Positions 6,430-13,831 of a DNA stretch of 19,785 nucleotides are shown here, piece after piece (the first letter of the stretch is position 1; each line of letters starts with the position of its first letter). Location: the NCBI GenBank assembly GCA_003649695.1, contig QMSR01000004.1, forward strand, positions 1-19,785. Reading direction: 5' to 3'. The notes beneath the pieces are model-generated. The model was given only the letters and a program-made list of their open reading frames with translations, was not told where the DNA came from and did not search any database. A program made the translations under genes and the position numbers. The stretch comes from Thermoplasmata archaeon. Its GTDB lineage: Archaea > Thermoplasmatota > Thermoplasmata > Thermoplasmatales > B87-G9.

Positions 6430-6992
6430 CCGTGCTGGTCCTAGTGGGCGGAAGGGGGAGCAGGCTTGGTGGGCCGAAGCACTCCGCACCACTCTGCGGC
6501 AAGCCCCTCCTGCGCTGGGTCCTGGACTCGGTGCCCAGCGACCTGGGCGAGGTCATTGTCGTTTCCCCTGTCAGGCCTGGAGGACTGGACGATGCAGACT
6601 GGATCTGGGACCCAGGTAAAGGCCCCGCCGTGGCCTTGAGAACCGCTGCTGAGCACCTGGACGGCAGAGCGCTCTTGGTCGGTGGGGACATGCCCCTCCT
6701 GGAGCCGGACGCCCTGAGGCTCGTGTACAAAATCCCCTCCGAGGCCACGGTACCCCTATGGTCGAACGGCTTCATGGAGCCACTGCACGCCGCCTACGAC
6801 ATGGGGGCGGTCCTGCGGACGACCTCCAATTCCCTCCATGGCCTGGTCTGGGAGCTCAATCCCGCTCTTGTCTCCGCGGAGTACATGGTCTGGCGGTTCG
6901 GGTCCCATATCTTCTTCAACGTGAACACCGAGGAGGACCTCGCGAGGGCCACTCGGATACTCAGATCACTCCGCTCTCGGGAATGTTCCTGA
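6426..6992 (+). CDS. mobA: MobA-like molybdenum cofactor guanylyltransferase
   Basis: MobA attaches GMP to molybdopterin to form the bis-MGD cofactor. The 188-residue protein has the nucleotidyltransferase signature LVGGRGSRLGGPK (5-17), the segment WDPGKGPAVALRTA that matches MobA's GP-x-x-x-L stretch, the metal-binding VGGDMPLL (about 80-87), and FFNVNTEEDL near the C-terminus. CobY-type cobinamide guanylyltransferase was considered, but the internal GP segment and the terminal N-x-NT-x-ED are MobA-like. The gene overlaps acdA by four bases and its 3' end overlaps, convergently by 32 bases, an operon for a molybdopterin-dependent formate dehydrogenase, whose cofactor it could complete. Confidence 0.82.
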   Translation: MTVLVLVGGRGSRLGGPKHSAPLCGKPLLRWVLDSVPSDLGEVIVVSPVRPGGLDDADWIWDPGKGPAVALRTAAEHLDGRALLVGGDMPLLEPDALRLVYKIPSEATVPLWSNGFMEPLHAAYDMGAVLRTTSNSLHGLVWELNPALVSAEYMVWRFGSHIFFNVNTEEDLARATRILRSLRSRECS

Positions 6993-7761
6993 GGGTCTCG
7001 AAGTCGAAAACCGGTCCGTCCCGGCACACGTAGTACGGGCCTATGTTGCAGTGACCGCAGAGCCCGACACCGCACTTCATGTGCCTCTCCATGGACATGT
7101 AGATCCTCTTGGGGTCGAAGCCCATCTTGAGGAGGCCCCTACCAACGAACTTCATCATGATCTCGGGGCCGCAGACTAGGACGGTGGCGTCGCTGCCTAC
7201 CTCAAGCTCGTCGAAGAGTTCCGTTACCACGCCCACCCTGCCCCTCCAACCGTCCTCGGCCTCGTCCACGATGAGGGACACGACGACGTCCCCCCGCCTC
7301 CACGCGTCGTACTCCTCCCTGTACAGGAGGAGGGAGGGTCTTCTGGCCCCGTAGAGGAGCTGCACGGTCCCGAAGCGGTCCCTCTCCCGAAGTATGGACC
7401 CGAGGGCCGACCTTATCGGCGGGAGGCCCATGCCGCCGGCGACGAGCAGGACGTCCCCGCCCTCGAGGGGGAAGCCCCGCCCGAAAGGGCCCCTGACCCC
7501 GATGCTGTCGCCTACCCCGAGACCGTATAGCGCTGCGGTTACCCTGCCGACCCTCCTGAAGGTGATCATGAGCCTGTCCCCGGGGAACGACGCCACCGAG
7601 AGGGGGATCTCACCAACCCCGGGAACGGAGACCTGGACGAATTGGCCTGGCTGGTGGTTCAGGCTCAAGTCCAGCTTCAGAGACACGGTGTCCGCCGTAT
7701 GCTGGACCCTTTCGAGAACCCTTGTGAGCCTGGGAACCCAGCTCACTCCCTCCACAGCCAC
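6961..7761 (-). CDS. Sulfhydrogenase-type gamma subunit: FAD/NAD(P)-binding oxidoreductase with a 2Fe-2S site
   Basis: A 266-residue ferredoxin-reductase-like protein of the family that includes sulfhydrogenase gamma (HydG) and PyrK. It has an FAD domain (LNHQPGQFVQVSVPG, then PLSVAS and GRVTAALYGLGVGD), an NAD(P) domain starting DVLLVAGGMGLPPIRSAL, the VLVCGPEIMMK strand, and a C-terminal 2Fe-2S loop with Cys230, 235, 238 and 246 (CGVGLCGHC then C). It would pass electrons between the Fe-S beta subunit and NAD(P). Start is GTG 7761: GGAGGTGAT ends three bases before it; longer in-frame extension upstream lies inside the preceding gene. It overlaps the beta-subunit gene by 19 bases. Whether it uses NAD or NADP cannot be read with confidence. 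Confidence 0.88.
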   Translation of the reverse strand: MAVEGVSWVPRLTRVLERVQHTADTVSLKLDLSLNHQPGQFVQVSVPGVGEIPLSVASFPGDRLMITFRRVGRVTAALYGLGVGDSIGVRGPFGRGFPLEGGDVLLVAGGMGLPPIRSALGSILRERDRFGTVQLLYGARRPSLLLYREEYDAWRRGDVVVSLIVDEAEDGWRGRVGVVTELFDELEVGSDATVLVCGPEIMMKFVGRGLLKMGFDPKRIYMSMERHMKCGVGLCGHCNIGPYYVCRDGPVFDFETLRNIPESGVI

Positions 7762-8735
7762 GATATCACCTCCCTGAGGTCTATGCCGCTGGGGCAGGCC
7801 TCCAAGCAGCGGCCGCACCCGGTGCACATGTAGAAGCCCGTGGTTTCCTTGAAGTATTTGAATTTGTGTAGGATCCTTTGCCTCATCCTGTCTTCTTCCC
7901 TTTTTCTCGGATTCGCACCCAGGGCCATCTTAGAAAAGCCCTCGAGCAGGCAGGAGTCCCATTCCCTGACCCTGACCCAGGCGCCCTCGTCTTCGTCCCT
8001 GATGTCGAAGCAGAAGCAACTTGGGCATTCGAAGTTGCAGGCGCCGCACTGGATGCACCGTTCCGCGAAGTATGAATAGGCGGGGTGGTCCCACCTCGCC
8101 CTCTCCTCTATCCCGACTACCCTAACCCTCTTCATGTCCTCCCACACTTCCGAAATCCTCATCCTCAGTCGCTCTAGCTCTTCCTCCGTGGCGCCCTCCC
8201 CGAGGTCCCGGAGGGCGCCCAGAACCTCCTTCCCCCTCTCGGTGAGGGCGTCGACGAACACCCTCCCGTCGAGGGTGTAGTACTGCAGGTCGGGGGCGCC
8301 GAGGGGCCTGTACGGGTCTATTCCGCTGAACTCGGGGCCCCCGAGGTCGCCGCAGAAGCCGCTGGGGCAGGGCTCGGTGCAGGCCTGTACGGCGAAGAAG
8401 GAGGAGTTCCACCTGCTCAGGAAGAGAGGATCCTCACCCATTACGCTTTTCAGCATCAGAAGGGCTCTGAACTCGCAGGGCCTGATGCCCAGTATGGCGT
8501 ACCCCCTAGGCTCGGGGGCCTTGAAGCCGCCATCGCGGTACTCGAAGAGGATTTCCTCCTGCGGCAGGAGATACTCCTTTGGCGAGTTCAGCGGCCTGTC
8601 CAGGACAATCTCACCGGCGTCCTCCAAAGGGGCCAGGACGACGTTTCCCTCCACCTCCCTAGGGGCAACCACGGTCCACCTTTCCATTAGGACCTTCACC
8701 AGGCCATCCAGCAGCTCCCTACCGCCGACGATCAT
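7743..8735 (-). CDS. Sulfhydrogenase-type beta subunit (HydB/AsrA family), Fe-S electron-transfer protein
   Basis: A 330-residue member of the HydB/anaerobic sulfite reductase A family. Visible are the family blocks ILGIRPCEFRALLMLKS (81-97) and FFAVQACTEPCPSGFCGD (113-130), then two 4Fe-4S ferredoxin motifs: CIQCGACNFECPSCFCFD with Cys227, 230, 233 and 237, and CTGCGRCLEACP with Cys304, 307, 310 and 314. It would carry electrons between the formate dehydrogenase catalytic subunit encoded just upstream and the flavoprotein gamma subunit just downstream. ATG 8735 overlaps the stop of the catalytic subunit by four bases (ATGA), so the three are translated together. No hydrogenase alpha/delta genes are present, which argues against a hydrogenase here. 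Confidence 0.88.
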   Translation of the reverse strand: MIVGGRELLDGLVKVLMERWTVVAPREVEGNVVLAPLEDAGEIVLDRPLNSPKEYLLPQEEILFEYRDGGFKAPEPRGYAILGIRPCEFRALLMLKSVMGEDPLFLSRWNSSFFAVQACTEPCPSGFCGDLGGPEFSGIDPYRPLGAPDLQYYTLDGRVFVDALTERGKEVLGALRDLGEGATEEELERLRMRISEVWEDMKRVRVVGIEERARWDHPAYSYFAERCIQCGACNFECPSCFCFDIRDEDEGAWVRVREWDSCLLEGFSKMALGANPRKREEDRMRQRILHKFKYFKETTGFYMCTGCGRCLEACPSGIDLREVISWLWRE

Positions 8736-10756
8736 GGGGCGACACCCCCTATCCTCACCGCTACCACCTTGTAGGCCGGAATGCCCGATTCCGGATCCTT
8801 CTCCTCCCCGACGAGGGCGTTGGCGGCCGCCTCGGCGAAGTGAAAGGGGACGAAGACGACTCCCCGGGGGACTATGTCGGAGACCCTCGCCCTGACCTCT
8901 ATCCTCCCGTGTCTCGACTCCAACACCACCCTAGAGCCGTCCCGGATGCCGTAGGTCCCCGCGTCCTCGGGCGATACCTCTACGTACGGCTCCGGAACCT
9001 CCCTCTGCAGCACGGCCACTCGCCTGGTCATGGTCCTGGTATGCCAGTGGAAGTACGTCCTTCCCGTAGTCATGATCAGCGGGTATTCCTCGTCCCTCCA
9101 TGCCGAGGGCGGCTTCCACCTCGGGGGGATGAGGAGGGCCTTCCCCCTGACGAACCGCCCCTCGTGTAGCCTCGGAGTGCCGGGATGGTCTACCGAGGGG
9201 CAGGGCCAGTGGATTCCGTGTCCCCCCTCGAGCCTCTCCCACGTGATTCCCCTGTACTGGGGCACCAGCCTGTTGATTTCGGACAACACGTCCCACGGAC
9301 CGTTGTACTCCCAATCGGCCCCCATAGTCCTCGCGAGCTGGGTTATGATCCACCAGTCCGGCATGGCCTCTCCGGGTGGATTGATGAAGGCCCTCACCCT
9401 CTGGACCCTCCTGTCGGTGCTCGTAATGGTGCCGTCCTCCTCGGCCCAGGAAGCCGCAGGCAGGACTACGTCGGCGTACTCTGAGGTCTCCGTGGGGAAG
9501 ATGTCCTGGACGATGAGGAATTCAAGGTCTTCCAATGCCATCCTAACGAGGTTCGAGTTGGGGTCCGAGACAGCAGGGTTCTCGCCCATGATGTACATGG
9601 CCCTGATCTCCCCCTGCTTGGCCCTCTCGAAGGCCTCGGAGAGCATGACGCCCATTTCCCTCGGGAGGCTGGTTCCCCAAACCTCCTCGAACTCCCCGAT
9701 CCTGGGATCGTCGAGCGTCGCATATCCCGGGTAGATCTCCGGCACCACGGCCAGGTCGGTTGCCCCTTGTACGTTGTTCTGGCCCCTAAGGGGGTTTATC
9801 CCTGCCCCCGGTTTGCCCACGTTACCCGTGATGACGGCGAGGTTCACGACTGCGGCGACGTTCTGGGTTCCCGTTTCGTGCTGCGTGATCCCCATGGCGA
9901 AGAAGAACATCGTCCTCTTTTCCGCGACGATCTCAGCGGCTTCTTCCACCAGCCTTGGCGGGACCCCGGTGATGCCCTGGGTCCGCCCCGGATCCCACCT
10001 CTCGAGTTCCCTCCTCAGCTTCTCGAACCCCTCGCTCCTACCGACGTACTCCCAGTCGACCAATCCTTCCTCGACAACCACGTGGGCTATGGAGTTCAGC
10101 AGGGGTATGTCGGATCCAGGCCTGTGCCTCAGGTGCACATCGGCGAGCCTCGCCAACCTGATTTTGCGTGGATCCGCGACAATGAGCTCTTTTCCGTCGA
10201 GGTTCCTGATGATCCTTGCGCCGATGATTGGATGCTGCTCCGTGGTGTTGGAACCTATGACGAAGTAGGCCTCGGCCAGGTCTATGTCGGATATGGGGTT
10301 CGTCATGGCCCCCGAGCCGAGCATCCTGAACATAGCCTTCACCGTCGGCGCGTGGCAGAGTCTGGCGCAGTGGTCTACGTTGTTGGTCCCGATCACGGCC
10401 CGGGCGAACTTCTGGATCAGGAAGTTCGCCTCGTTGGTGCACTTGGCCGAGCCAACTACCATGATGGACTCCGGACCCCACTCCCTGAGGGCGTTCCCGA
10501 GCCCCTGGGCAGCGGTCCGAAGCGCCTCCCCCCAGCTCGCCTCGACGAGCCTCCCTCCCTTCCTGATCAGGGGCTTTTTGAGCCTGTCCGGATGGCCAAC
10601 GTACCTGACGCCTTTCCAACCCTTGATGCACAGGGTTCCGGCGTTCGAGGGGTGGCTCCTCTCCGGGTAGACGGAGATTATCCTTTCATCTCTGACTTTT
10701 ACGATCATGCCGCAGCCGACACCACAATAGGGGCAGACGGTCCTCACGAGCTTCAT
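8732..10756 (-). CDS. fdhA: Formate dehydrogenase catalytic subunit, molybdopterin type, Cys form
   Basis: A 674-residue molybdopterin oxidoreductase that oxidises formate to CO2 or the reverse. The N-terminus has the 4Fe-4S ligands CPYCGVGC (Cys8, 11, 15) and Cys43 in GTLCIKG. The formate dehydrogenase signature NVDHCARLCHAPTV follows, with Cys134 in place of the selenocysteine of E. coli FdhF and His135 next to it. Downstream are the pterin-binding segments MGENPAVSDPN and DVVLPAASWAEEDGT, and the C-terminal molydopterin-dinucleotide domain (ALLIPPRW to the end). No twin-arginine signal is seen, so it is probably cytoplasmic. It heads an operon with sulfhydrogenase-type beta and gamma subunits, an arrangement known for NAD(P)-linked formate dehydrogenases in hyperthermophilic archaea. 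MobA is encoded convergently nearby. Confidence 0.93.
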   Translation of the reverse strand: MKLVRTVCPYCGVGCGMIVKVRDERIISVYPERSHPSNAGTLCIKGWKGVRYVGHPDRLKKPLIRKGGRLVEASWGEALRTAAQGLGNALREWGPESIMVVGSAKCTNEANFLIQKFARAVIGTNNVDHCARLCHAPTVKAMFRMLGSGAMTNPISDIDLAEAYFVIGSNTTEQHPIIGARIIRNLDGKELIVADPRKIRLARLADVHLRHRPGSDIPLLNSIAHVVVEEGLVDWEYVGRSEGFEKLRRELERWDPGRTQGITGVPPRLVEEAAEIVAEKRTMFFFAMGITQHETGTQNVAAVVNLAVITGNVGKPGAGINPLRGQNNVQGATDLAVVPEIYPGYATLDDPRIGEFEEVWGTSLPREMGVMLSEAFERAKQGEIRAMYIMGENPAVSDPNSNLVRMALEDLEFLIVQDIFPTETSEYADVVLPAASWAEEDGTITSTDRRVQRVRAFINPPGEAMPDWWIITQLARTMGADWEYNGPWDVLSEINRLVPQYRGITWERLEGGHGIHWPCPSVDHPGTPRLHEGRFVRGKALLIPPRWKPPSAWRDEEYPLIMTTGRTYFHWHTRTMTRRVAVLQREVPEPYVEVSPEDAGTYGIRDGSRVVLESRHGRIEVRARVSDIVPRGVVFVPFHFAEAAANALVGEEKDPESGIPAYKVVAVRIGGVAP

Positions 10757-10775
10757 CCAAAGCTGAAACCGAACT

Positions 10776-11216
10776 CTAGGTGAAAAATGAAACCAATGAA
10801 TAAATTAGGAGGGCCGAGGGAACCAGACCCGCAGCGGAGAATAGTATGCTCTTCAGGGGCCTGAGCCTCAGGAGGAATGCCACGGCCACGGCGGTCCACA
10901 TGCCAGACCCCGGCAGCGGGACGAACACCAGGAGGGTGAGGGCGGGGTAGCCGTATTTCTCGACCTTCTCCCTGCTCCTTGCCGTCCACCTCCAAGCGAC
11001 CTCTAGCAATCTCGATATGAGTGGGAGCCGCATGATCCAGCCCTCTAGATTCACGGCGGCGATGAGGGCTAGGGCGGGCACCAGCGTGTTCACCAGCAGG
11101 ATCGACGGCAGGCCGATCATGGGGTCTATCCCCAGCTCCACCATGAGGGGTATCGCGGCCCTGTACTCGAGCCATGGAACTATGGTCGTCAGGATTACCA
11201 GTGCCAGCCCATGCAA
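10776..11216 (-). CDS. Small integral membrane protein, COG2426 'small multidrug export' family
   Basis: A 146-residue hydrophobic protein. It matches the COG2426/PF06695 pattern: an N-terminal helix followed by PWLEYRAAIPLMVELGID, a long basic cytoplasmic-looking middle (WRWTARSREKVEKYGYPAL), and the conserved VFVPLPGSGMWTAVAVAFLL re-entrant segment, then a final helix. Despite the family name, no transport activity has been firmly shown for it, to my knowledge. Start is TTG 11216, supported by a TATA-like CTTATTAC 27 bases upstream. It precedes fdhA on the same strand by about 20 bases and may be co-transcribed with it; a link to formate handling would be speculation. Confidence 0.82.
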   Translation of the reverse strand: MHGLALVILTTIVPWLEYRAAIPLMVELGIDPMIGLPSILLVNTLVPALALIAAVNLEGWIMRLPLISRLLEVAWRWTARSREKVEKYGYPALTLLVFVPLPGSGMWTAVAVAFLLRLRPLKSILFSAAGLVPSALLIYSLVSFFT

Positions 11217-11220
11217 CCTG

Positions 11221-11230
11221 TTAAAAAATC
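11221..11230 (+). promoter_or_regulatory. TATA-like box of the endonuclease III gene
   Basis: TTAAAAAATC is centred about 27 bases before TTG 11252, the spacing for a leaderless transcript. It interleaves with the divergent promoter of the membrane-protein gene. Confidence 0.5.
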
Positions 11231-11238
11231 AACTTCCA

Positions 11239-11246
11239 GTAATAAG
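11239..11246 (-). promoter_or_regulatory. TATA-like box of the COG2426 membrane protein gene
   Basis: CTTATTAC on the minus strand is centred about 27 bases before TTG 11216. The two divergent starts are only 35 bases apart, so each TATA box lies across the other gene's initiation region. Confidence 0.45.
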
Positions 11247-11251
11247 CGGAT

Positions 11252-11956
11252 TTGTCGAAGGCGGAGAGGGTCCTGCAGATCCTGAAGTCCAGCATAAAGC
11301 TCGATCACAAGAGATTCGTTGTGGGACACGCCCGCAGGGACCCGTTTGAGGCGCTGGTGGCCATAGTGCTCTCCCAGAACACCAATGACAGGAACGCGAT
11401 AAGGGCACTAGAGGCCCTCAGGGAGAGGGGCCTCCTCACCCCTGAGGCGATCGAGGAGGCCGAATTCACGGTCCTCGAGGAGGCCCTCAGGCCGGCGGGA
11501 ATGCACAGGCAGAGAGCCAGGAGGCTGAAGGAGCTTGCGGTGGCCGTGAAGGACAAGGACCTCCTGTCCATGGGAAGGGAGGAGCTCATGGCCCTCCCGG
11601 GAGTCGGTCCCAAGACCGCGGACGTCTTCCTCTCCTTCATGGGGCTCTCACCCGAGTTTCCGATTGACACGCACGTCAGGAGGGTAGTGAGCAGGCTATC
11701 CCTGGCCAAGGGGGATTATGAGAGCATGCGCAGGGTGCTCCTTCGGGCATTTCCCCCGGACGAGAGGGTTTTCGCCCACCTCGCCCTTATCGAAGTTGGC
11801 AGGAGGTGGTGCAGGCCCAGGAACCCCAGGTGCGGCGAGTGTCCGCTCAGGGAAGTGTGCGAGTACGCGAACCCCCCTCAGAGCTCCAGTTCCTCGTCAC
11901 GGATCAGCACACCCGCATCTCATCACGGGGGTGAATTGAAAGGGTCACAGGATTAA
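11252..11956 (+). CDS. nth: Endonuclease III (bifunctional DNA glycosylase/AP lyase)
   Basis: Base-excision repair enzyme removing oxidised pyrimidines. The 234-residue protein contains the helix-hairpin-helix ALPGVGPKTADVFLSF with the catalytic Lys, the catalytic Asp in FPIDTHVRRVVSRL, and the C-terminal 4Fe-4S loop WCRPRNPRCGECPLREVC (C-x6-C-x2-C-x5-C). The last ~30 residues after the cluster form a Ser-rich, low-complexity tail (PPQSSSSSSRIS) not typical of the family. Start is TTG 11252, in the right place for the TATA-like box upstream and for the family's N-terminus. The stop overlaps the end of convergent tenA by four bases. Confidence 0.92.
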   Translation: MSKAERVLQILKSSIKLDHKRFVVGHARRDPFEALVAIVLSQNTNDRNAIRALEALRERGLLTPEAIEEAEFTVLEEALRPAGMHRQRARRLKELAVAVKDKDLLSMGREELMALPGVGPKTADVFLSFMGLSPEFPIDTHVRRVVSRLSLAKGDYESMRRVLLRAFPPDERVFAHLALIEVGRRWCRPRNPRCGECPLREVCEYANPPQSSSSSSRISTPASHHGGELKGSQD

Positions 11957-12600
11957 AAAGGCCATTCCTCTCCCTTGTAGGCCATCTCCCAGAAGAGGAA
12001 CTCGTACCTTATCCCCTGGAGGAACACCCTCCTCTCCATCATGCCGATCTCAGCCACATACCTGTCGATCATCCTGAGGAGGGTGGAGACGATCTCCCGG
12101 TACTCCTCTGAGCCGTGGCCCTGCAGAAGGGACCTGTAAAGCTCATTTTCGTTGTGCTCCAGGAGGTGACTGTGTCTCTCGAAGGCCTGGAGGTAGCTGA
12201 GGAAGCAGGGGGTGACCGAAAGTAGGGCCCTGCCCGGGGTGTCGTAGCAACACCTGGACAGGACGAAGGAGGAATAGGCTAGCGTGGTGGGGTAGGGCTC
12301 GAGGTCGTCGACGGCCATTCCCAACGACTTCATTATGGAGAGCTCCCTCTCAACCTCAACTATCGCCTCCTCCCTGAAGAGGCCCAGGAACTCAAGCAGG
12401 TCACCCTCCTCGATCCTGGAGGCGAGGGATGAGAGGCCCCTCAGGAGGGAGAGGAGGTAAAGGTAGTCCTGTCCTAGATAGGACTTGAAATTCTCCAGGG
12501 GCAGGTCACCCCTGTAGAGGGAGATGAGGAAGGGGTGGTCTAGGATCCGGATCCAGGGTCTGCGGAATTCCGAGAGGAGCCTAGCCACTACGGAGGTCAT
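11953..12600 (-). CDS. tenA: TenA-family thiaminase II / aminopyrimidine aminohydrolase
   Basis: TenA hydrolyses aminopyrimidine breakdown products of thiamine to HMP for re-use. The 215-residue, all-helical protein keeps the catalytic residues expected from the Bacillus enzyme: Asp45 in LGQDYLYLL, the nucleophile Cys132 in TPCFLSYLQAF, and Glu205 in FLFWEMAYKG near the C-terminus. It is therefore of the Cys-containing TenA_C type. It is the last gene of the ykoD-ykoC-ykoE-tenA operon; its ATG overlaps the stop of ykoE (ATGA). Context and motif agree on salvage of a thiamine pyrimidine taken up by the transporter encoded with it. Confidence 0.92.
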   Translation of the reverse strand: MTSVVARLLSEFRRPWIRILDHPFLISLYRGDLPLENFKSYLGQDYLYLLSLLRGLSSLASRIEEGDLLEFLGLFREEAIVEVERELSIMKSLGMAVDDLEPYPTTLAYSSFVLSRCCYDTPGRALLSVTPCFLSYLQAFERHSHLLEHNENELYRSLLQGHGSEEYREIVSTLLRMIDRYVAEIGMMERRVFLQGIRYEFLFWEMAYKGEEWPF

Positions 12601-13127
12601 TTCCTGACCCTAGAAACGCCGTAGGCTATTAGGCCGTATAACGCACCACTGGCGGTCGCGGCCAGCACGAGGGCGGCGAAGGTCTTCGCCGTTATGAGTT
12701 CCGGGAACAGGATCTGGTCAAGGGTGACGGCCACAGGTCCGGCGAGGGCCCCGGATAGGGCTGCCTGCAGCGGCCCCCACCTGCGGTAACCGAAGATTAG
12801 GTATGCGAGTTCCGATGCCAGGCCCTGGGCTACTCCGTAGATCAGGTTTGTGTAGCCCCCATAGGTGGGAATGATCGTCTCGACGAGGGCCGCCAACACC
12901 TCCCCGGAGAAGGCGGATAGCGGCTTCCTGACCAGCGACGCGGCTAGGGGGGCCGCCATGAACCAGATGCCATAGGTGAAGACCCTAGCTCCTATAGGTC
13001 CCAGGAGCGCCTTGACTAGGTAGTAGAAATCCCAGGCCACGACGAACACTACCCCCATGACGGCCGCCACGACCCCCAGGATCGCATAGTCCACCGCACT
13101 GTAGCGGAGTTCGGGCACGGTTTGCAC
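12597..13127 (-). CDS. ykoE: YkoE-like substrate-binding (S) component of an ECF transporter for a thiamine precursor
   Basis: A 176-residue membrane protein with about five hydrophobic helices. The family signature is clear in IIPTYGGYTNLIYGVAQGL followed by ASELAYLIFGYRRWG, as in YkoE, the S component that binds HMP or thiamine. Start is GTG 13127, which shares its G with the TAG stop of ykoC (TAGTG); the open frame continues far upstream but that extension overlaps ykoC out of frame and has no membrane character. Followed by tenA with a four-base overlap. Substrate is inferred from the family and from tenA. Confidence 0.88.
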   Translation of the reverse strand: MQTVPELRYSAVDYAILGVVAAVMGVVFVVAWDFYYLVKALLGPIGARVFTYGIWFMAAPLAASLVRKPLSAFSGEVLAALVETIIPTYGGYTNLIYGVAQGLASELAYLIFGYRRWGPLQAALSGALAGPVAVTLDQILFPELITAKTFAALVLAATASGALYGLIAYGVSRVRK

Positions 13128-13831
13128 TAGCAAACCATGGATAAAATGGTTATTGTCAGCTGGAGTGCGAGAAGGACAAGGAGCACAACATCGCCCAAAC
13201 CCGGCCTGTAAGGTCTCGGTCTCCTCTCCCTCAGGGAGAGGCCCCGGAGCTCCGCGGCAACACCTATCCAAAGGCCCCTCTCCAGCGCCACCGAGAGCAG
13301 CGTCCTGAGGAAGGAGCTCAGGGATCCCGGGGTAAGGGGCCTCCTGGAGTGTCCTCTCTGCGCCCTCATCTCCAGGATCTCCCCGGCGTCCCTCTGCAGG
13401 AGGGCGAGCATCCTGAGACCCACTGCTAGCGAGAAAACGAAGCCCCTGGGGATCCTCATGGTGCACTCCAGGGCATCCAGCAGTTCCCTGATGTCCGCCA
13501 GCCCGTAGAAAATGAGGGCCGCCCCGAGGATCGAGGAAAGTCTGAGGAACACCCTCAGGAAGGCCTTTACGGCTCCCTCCCTCACGACCAGGGGACCCAC
13601 GTCGAGGACCGCGGTTCCCTGGTTGGAGAAGGCCACGGAGTTGAGGAAAATTCCGAAAAGGCCGAGGAAGTATAGGAGGAAGAAGATCACGCCCCTCTTC
13701 CTTCCGAGGTATGTCCCAAGGGGGAGGTTGAGGAGGGCGAGGGCGAGGAGGACTCTGGGATCCCTCGAGACCATGGATAAGACCGTCACCGAGAGGGCGT
13801 AGATGAAGAGCGTGGTGGGATCAGATTTCAA
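13127..13831 (-). CDS. ykoC: YkoC-like transmembrane (T) component of the ECF transporter
   Basis: A 234-residue EcfT-family protein. Hydrophobic helices occupy the N-terminal half (about 5-75 and 100-130) and the last 25 residues. Two cytoplasmic coupling motifs of EcfT proteins, which contact the ATPase, are seen as EMRAQRGHSRR and AAELRGLSLRERRPRP. The gene sits between the double ATPase ykoD, whose end it overlaps by 11 bases, and ykoE. In operation it would link ATP hydrolysis by YkoD to substrate release from YkoE. Confidence 0.88.
   Translation of the reverse strand: MKSDPTTLFIYALSVTVLSMVSRDPRVLLALALLNLPLGTYLGRKRGVIFFLLYFLGLFGIFLNSVAFSNQGTAVLDVGPLVVREGAVKAFLRVFLRLSSILGAALIFYGLADIRELLDALECTMRIPRGFVFSLAVGLRMLALLQRDAGEILEMRAQRGHSRRPLTPGSLSSFLRTLLSVALERGLWIGVAAELRGLSLRERRPRPYRPGLGDVVLLVLLALQLTITILSMVC

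Noticed and set aside
6426..6992. CobY-type cobinamide-phosphate guanylyltransferase as an alternative to mobA
   Set aside because: The internal GP segment and the C-terminal NVNTEEDL fit MobA better, and molybdoenzyme genes are adjacent.
9767..10783. Plus-strand frame of 338 codons opposite fdhA
   Set aside because: Antisense to the conserved N-terminal half of formate dehydrogenase, with no domain-like sequence.
13128..13466. 113-codon N-terminal extension of ykoE
   Set aside because: It overlaps ykoC out of frame, is hydrophilic and Gly/Pro/Arg-rich, and GTG 13127 couples neatly to the ykoC stop.
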